From Kribbella italica (GTDB lineage Bacteria; Actinomycetota; Actinomycetes; Propionibacteriales; Kribbellaceae), in assembly GCF_014205135.1 (NCBI RefSeq), contig NZ_JACHMY010000001.1, positions 3,348,001-3,412,000 on the forward strand: 64,000 nt of DNA, written 5' to 3'. Under the pieces are notes generated by a model, which searched no databases, had not been told where the DNA came from, and saw only the letters and a list, made by a program, of their open reading frames with translations. Both the position numbers and the translations under genes were made by a program. Below are positions 61,470-64,000 of the stretch, one piece after another (the first letter of the stretch is position 1; every line of letters starts with the position of its first letter).

Positions 61470-62587
61470 CAGCTGTTGGCCGCGGCGAGCTGGCCGCAGG
61501 CGCCGTCGATCTCCTGGCCGCGGGTGTCGCGAACGGTGGTGGGGATGCCACCGGCCTGCAGGCGGCGGACGAACTCGCGCTCGTCGGCCGGGTCCGAGGC
61601 GGTCCACTTCGAGCCCGGCGTCGGGTTCAGCGGGATCAGGTTGACGTGCACCCAGCCCCAGTCGCCGCGGGCGGCCAGCTTCTCGGCCAGCAGGTCCGCG
61701 CGCCAGGCGTGGTCGTTGATGTCGCGGATCATCGCGTACTCGATCGAGACCCGGCGCTTGGTCTTCTCGGCGTACGCCCAGGCGGCGTCGAGCACCTCGT
61801 CGACCTTCCACCGGTTGTTGATCGGGACCAGTTCGTCGCGCAGCTCGTCGTCCGGCGCGTGCAGTGACAACGCCAGGGTGACCGGGATGCCCTCGTCGGC
61901 CAGCTGGTTGATCCGCGGCACCAGCCCGACGGTCGACACGGTGACGCCACGGGCCGAGATGCCCAGGCCCTCCGGCGACGGGGCGGTGAAGCGGCGGACC
62001 GCACCGATCACGGCCTTGTAGTTGGCCATCGGCTCACCCATGCCCATGAACACGATGTTGTTGACCCGGCCCGGGCCACCCTCGATCTCACCGCGGGACA
62101 GCGCGCGGGCACCGTCGACGACCTGCTCGACGATCTCGGCGGTGGACATGTTCCGCGTCAGGCCGGCCTGGCCGGTCGCGCAGAACGGGCAGGCCATGCC
62201 ACAGCCCGCCTGGGACGAGACGCACATCGTGGTCCGGTCGGTGTAGCGCATCAGCACGGACTCGACCAGCGAGCCGTCGAGCAGCTTCCACAGCGACTTG
62301 CGGGTCTGGCCGTTGTCGCACTCCAGGTCGCGGACCTTGGTGAGCAGCGGCGGCAGCAGGTCGGCCGCCAGCTTGTCGCGAGTCGCGGCCGGCAGATCGG
62401 TCATCTCGGCCGGGTCGGACACCAGCCGGGAGAAGTAGTGGTTCGACAGCTGCTTGGCCCGGAACGCGGGCTCCCCCAGCGCCACCACGGCGGCCTTGCG
62501 CTCCTCCCCGCTGAGGTCGGCCAGGTGCCGCGGCGGCTTCTTGGCACGGCGCGGTTCATCGAAAACGAGCGGGAGGGAGGTAGTCAT
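61469..62587 (-). CDS. rlmN: Dual-specificity 23S rRNA/tRNA adenine-C2 methyltransferase RlmN
   Basis: Radical-SAM enzyme that methylates A2503 of 23S rRNA and A37 of some tRNAs. The protein is 372 residues. The radical-SAM triad is CGMACPFC, and the methyl-carrying cysteine is in the C-terminal GACGQLAA. Conserved parts include [17 protein letters not shown] and [12 protein letters not shown] 62587 ([13 protein letters not shown]) is preceded by a weak GAGGG; the longer upstream frame has no family similarity. Coupled to the DivIVA-like gene downstream. Confidence 0.97.
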   Translation of the reverse strand: MTTSLPLVFDEPRRAKKPPRHLADLSGEERKAAVVALGEPAFRAKQLSNHYFSRLVSDPAEMTDLPAATRDKLAADLLPPLLTKVRDLECDNGQTRKSLWKLLDGSLVESVLMRYTDRTTMCVSSQAGCGMACPFCATGQAGLTRNMSTAEIVEQVVDGARALSRGEIEGGPGRVNNIVFMGMGEPMANYKAVIGAVRRFTAPSPEGLGISARGVTVSTVGLVPRINQLADEGIPVTLALSLHAPDDELRDELVPINNRWKVDEVLDAAWAYAEKTKRRVSIEYAMIRDINDHAWRADLLAEKLAARGDWGWVHVNLIPLNPTPGSKWTASDPADEREFVRRLQAGGIPTTVRDTRGQEIDGACGQLAAANS

Positions 62588-62671
62588 CGCCCTCGATTGT
62601 CCCTCGCCGCCGACCGCTTTCACAAATTCACCCGCGGCCAGGACGGCGAGTTCGGCGCAGGCGACACCTGG

Positions 62672-62696
62672 CGCCCGCCCGCGGAGCGGGCGGGCG
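62672..62696. terminator. Stem-loop after the SelT-like gene
   Basis: Perfect 11-bp stem: cgcccgcccgc (62672-62682), loop gga, gcgggcgggcg (62686-62696), one base from the stop of the leftward SelT-like gene at 62698. It probably separates that gene from rlmN. Confidence 0.8.
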
Positions 62697-62697
62697 A

Positions 62698-63006
62698 CTA
62701 GTCGGTGGGCTGCTCCGGTGCTGGATCTTTCCGGTCCGAGTGCCCGAGCTTCCGGCCGGGCGCGATCCGGTCCCGCACCAGCTGCTTCAGCAGCGGGATC
62801 TCGGCGAATCCACCCTCGGCCTTCCGCGACCAGAGCGTCTCCCCGTCGAGCCGAATGTCGAACACCCCGCCGGTCGCCGGCATCAGCGCGACCTCCCCCA
62901 GCTCCTGCGGGAACGTGGTCAGCAACTCCTGCGCCGTCCACGCCGCCCGCATCAACCACCGGCACTGGGTGCAGTACTCGATCTCCAACCGCGGCTGCCT
63001 CGTCAC
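62698..63006 (-). CDS. SelT/SelW/SelH-family (Rdx) thioredoxin-like protein
   Basis: A 102-residue protein. The redox motif CTQC ([15 protein letters not shown]) is at residues about 12-15, followed by the family segments [24 protein letters not shown] and [13 protein letters not shown]. Bacterial Rdx proteins use cysteine in place of selenocysteine. GTG 63006 gives the family N-terminus ([11 protein letters not shown]); the open frame upstream is not conserved. Redox role in the cytoplasm is inferred from the family. Length and motif position match well. Confidence 0.9.
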   Translation of the reverse strand: MTRQPRLEIEYCTQCRWLMRAAWTAQELLTTFPQELGEVALMPATGGVFDIRLDGETLWSRKAEGGFAEIPLLKQLVRDRIAPGRKLGHSDRKDPAPEQPTD

Positions 63007-63023
63007 CCGGCCAGTATCGACGG

Positions 63024-63668
63024 TCAGGCCGAGTAGCCCTTCGGCGGGATCAGCGTGGCGAGCTGGTTGAAGGTCAGCCAGTACGTCGCCGTCGGAGCGA
63101 AGCCGGCCGGGTCGGCGATCAGCACGGTCATGTCGGCGGAGTCGTACCCGATCACCGTGAAGTAGTGGTAGATCGTGTAGTTCGGGTACCCCGGCGGGTG
63201 GTTGCTGGCCGGCGCGACGATGTTGGCCACGATCGGGTAGTTGTTGTCGATGTCGAGCACAATGTCGTTCCACAGCAGGTCGCGCTGACCCTGCGTGGGC
63301 GGGTCGTTCGGCATCTCCTTCGTCTCGTACCAGCCGGTGCCGAGGTGGTTGTTGAGTACTCGCGTCACCTGGCCGATCCAGTCGGTGCCGTTCGTGGTGG
63401 TCGGGAGCTCGTTGGCCAGCTGCTGCTGACTCGGCGCGGCGATCCGCGCCGACAGGGCGATCCGTGTCGCGGCCGGACCACACCAGTAGCCGGTCTCCTG
63501 GTACTGGAAGTCCACCTGCAGGGTCTTCGCGGTCAGCGTCTTCGTAGCGCCGCTGGGAATCGCCTTCGCGGCGACCGGCTCGACAGCCACCGCCGGTCCG
63601 GCCGCCGGCATCAGCAACGCACCGGTCAGCACCAGACCGCTGAGCACGGCTTGCACTTTCTTGCTCAT
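63024..63668 (-). CDS. Secreted C39-like papain-fold protein
   Basis: A 214-residue exported protein. The signal peptide is [18 protein letters not shown], cut after AVAVEP. The C39-type core has the candidate catalytic cysteine in [14 protein letters not shown], the histidine in [10 protein letters not shown] and the aspartate in LIADPAG. The cysteine is preceded by a WCGP motif as in secreted C39_2 peptidases of actinomycetes. Length is typical. Convergent with the LLM oxidoreductase start on the other side of a 185-bp gap. Confidence 0.85.
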   Translation of the reverse strand: MSKKVQAVLSGLVLTGALLMPAAGPAVAVEPVAAKAIPSGATKTLTAKTLQVDFQYQETGYWCGPAATRIALSARIAAPSQQQLANELPTTTNGTDWIGQVTRVLNNHLGTGWYETKEMPNDPPTQGQRDLLWNDIVLDIDNNYPIVANIVAPASNHPPGYPNYTIYHYFTVIGYDSADMTVLIADPAGFAPTATYWLTFNQLATLIPPKGYSA

Positions 63669-63854
63669 CTCAGCTCCTCACAGTCGCCCCCGATGACCGG
63701 GCGTGGCCACCCAAGCACCCAGTGCAGTCGCATTCGGCGGCGATGTAAAGGACTAACTGACATCAAGTTTCCAGCGTTGCTTCTTTTCGAGGACGGCGGT
63801 GCTTCTTTCGACAAGGAATGGCAAGCCTTGACCGTGCCGTTGGACTCTGCATCA

Positions 63855-64000
63855 TGACTTCCTCGCTGCGCGGTGTCCCCCTGTCGATCCTCGACCGCTC
63901 GCGGACCCGCGCGGGCGAGACCGAGGCGGAGACCCTGCGCGGCACGGTCCGGCTCGCGCAGCAGGTCGAGGAGCTCGGCTACCACCGTTTCTGGGTCTCC
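63855..64000 (+). CDS. Luciferase-like (LLM) flavin-dependent oxidoreductase, N-terminal fragment
   Basis: The right edge of the window cuts this gene after 48 codons (146 bp). The visible residues, SSLRGVPLSILDRSRTRAG and AQQVEELGYHRFWVS, match the N-terminus of LLM-class flavin-dependent oxidoreductases (MsnO8-like subgroup), which oxidise diverse substrates with FMNH2. ATG 63855 has no strong ribosome site, so the start is provisional. The rest of the protein lies beyond the window. Confidence 0.85.

Overview
The window is a 64 kb stretch of very GC-rich (about 70%) bacterial chromosome. Gene content points to an actinomycete: an actinobacterial nrdR-nrdJ pair, lexA with actinobacterial-type SOS boxes, a divergent LysM membrane protein, a SigE-type sigma factor, sugar ABC transporters without their own ATPase, a gluABCD-type importer and many Tat-secreted proteins. 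The style (GH39/ABC sugar operon, many secreted hydrolases, degenerate intergenic repeats) fits a soil actinomycete such as Kribbella or another Nocardioidaceae, but the genus is inference.

The backbone is a housekeeping set often found together in actinomycetes: nrdJ (cut by the left edge) and nrdR at 0-2 kb, lexA at 19.5 kb, a dinG-type helicase at 23-25 kb, hflX-dapF at 34-36.7 kb, miaA at 41 kb, miaB at 46 kb and rlmN at 62 kb. Accessory modules interrupt it. (1) 2.3-12 kb: a seven-gene, translationally coupled leftward operon (sugar-binding lipoprotein, two permeases, GH39 glycosidase, aldehyde dehydrogenase, DapA-type lyase, IlvD/EDD-type sugar-acid dehydratase) with a divergent GntR regulator. 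This looks like import plus non-phosphorylative oxidation of a pentose-type sugar. (2) 12-18 kb: a secreted glycerophosphodiesterase, a nucleoside hydrolase, a large LuxR-type ATPase regulator and a methyltransferase. (3) 18-26 kb: the SOS/DNA-repair block (LysM protein, lexA, glutathione peroxidase, ATP-dependent ligase, DinG helicase), with four unrelated families of degenerate tandem repeats in its gaps. One is a strict 72-bp array inside an ORF coupled to both dinG and the ligase. (4) 26-34 kb: a SecDF fusion, a subtilase, a two-component system and an M6 metalloprotease. (5) 36-45 kb: a DHFR-like protein, gamma-glutamyltransferase, a sigma/anti-sigma-like pair behind miaA, two small acidic proteins, a Nudix hydrolase and a Tat-secreted metallophosphoesterase. 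(6) 47-57 kb: a secreted amidohydrolase, a glutamate-type ABC importer (gluABCD order), a GAF/Fis regulator with a damaged Walker A motif, a class III aminotransferase and a LOG-like protein. (7) 57.5-64 kb: a second metallophosphoesterase paralogous to the first, pyridoxal kinase, an alpha/beta hydrolase, a DivIVA-repeat mini-protein coupled to rlmN, a SelT/SelW-like protein, a C39-like secreted protein and the start of a luciferase-like flavin oxidoreductase.

Regulatory signals readable by eye include two NrdR boxes 31 bp apart before nrdR, three SOS boxes between lexA and the LysM gene, an inverted repeat before the GntR gene, and strong stem-loops at most convergent gene ends. I saw no tRNA, rRNA, CRISPR array, insertion sequence or prophage gene.
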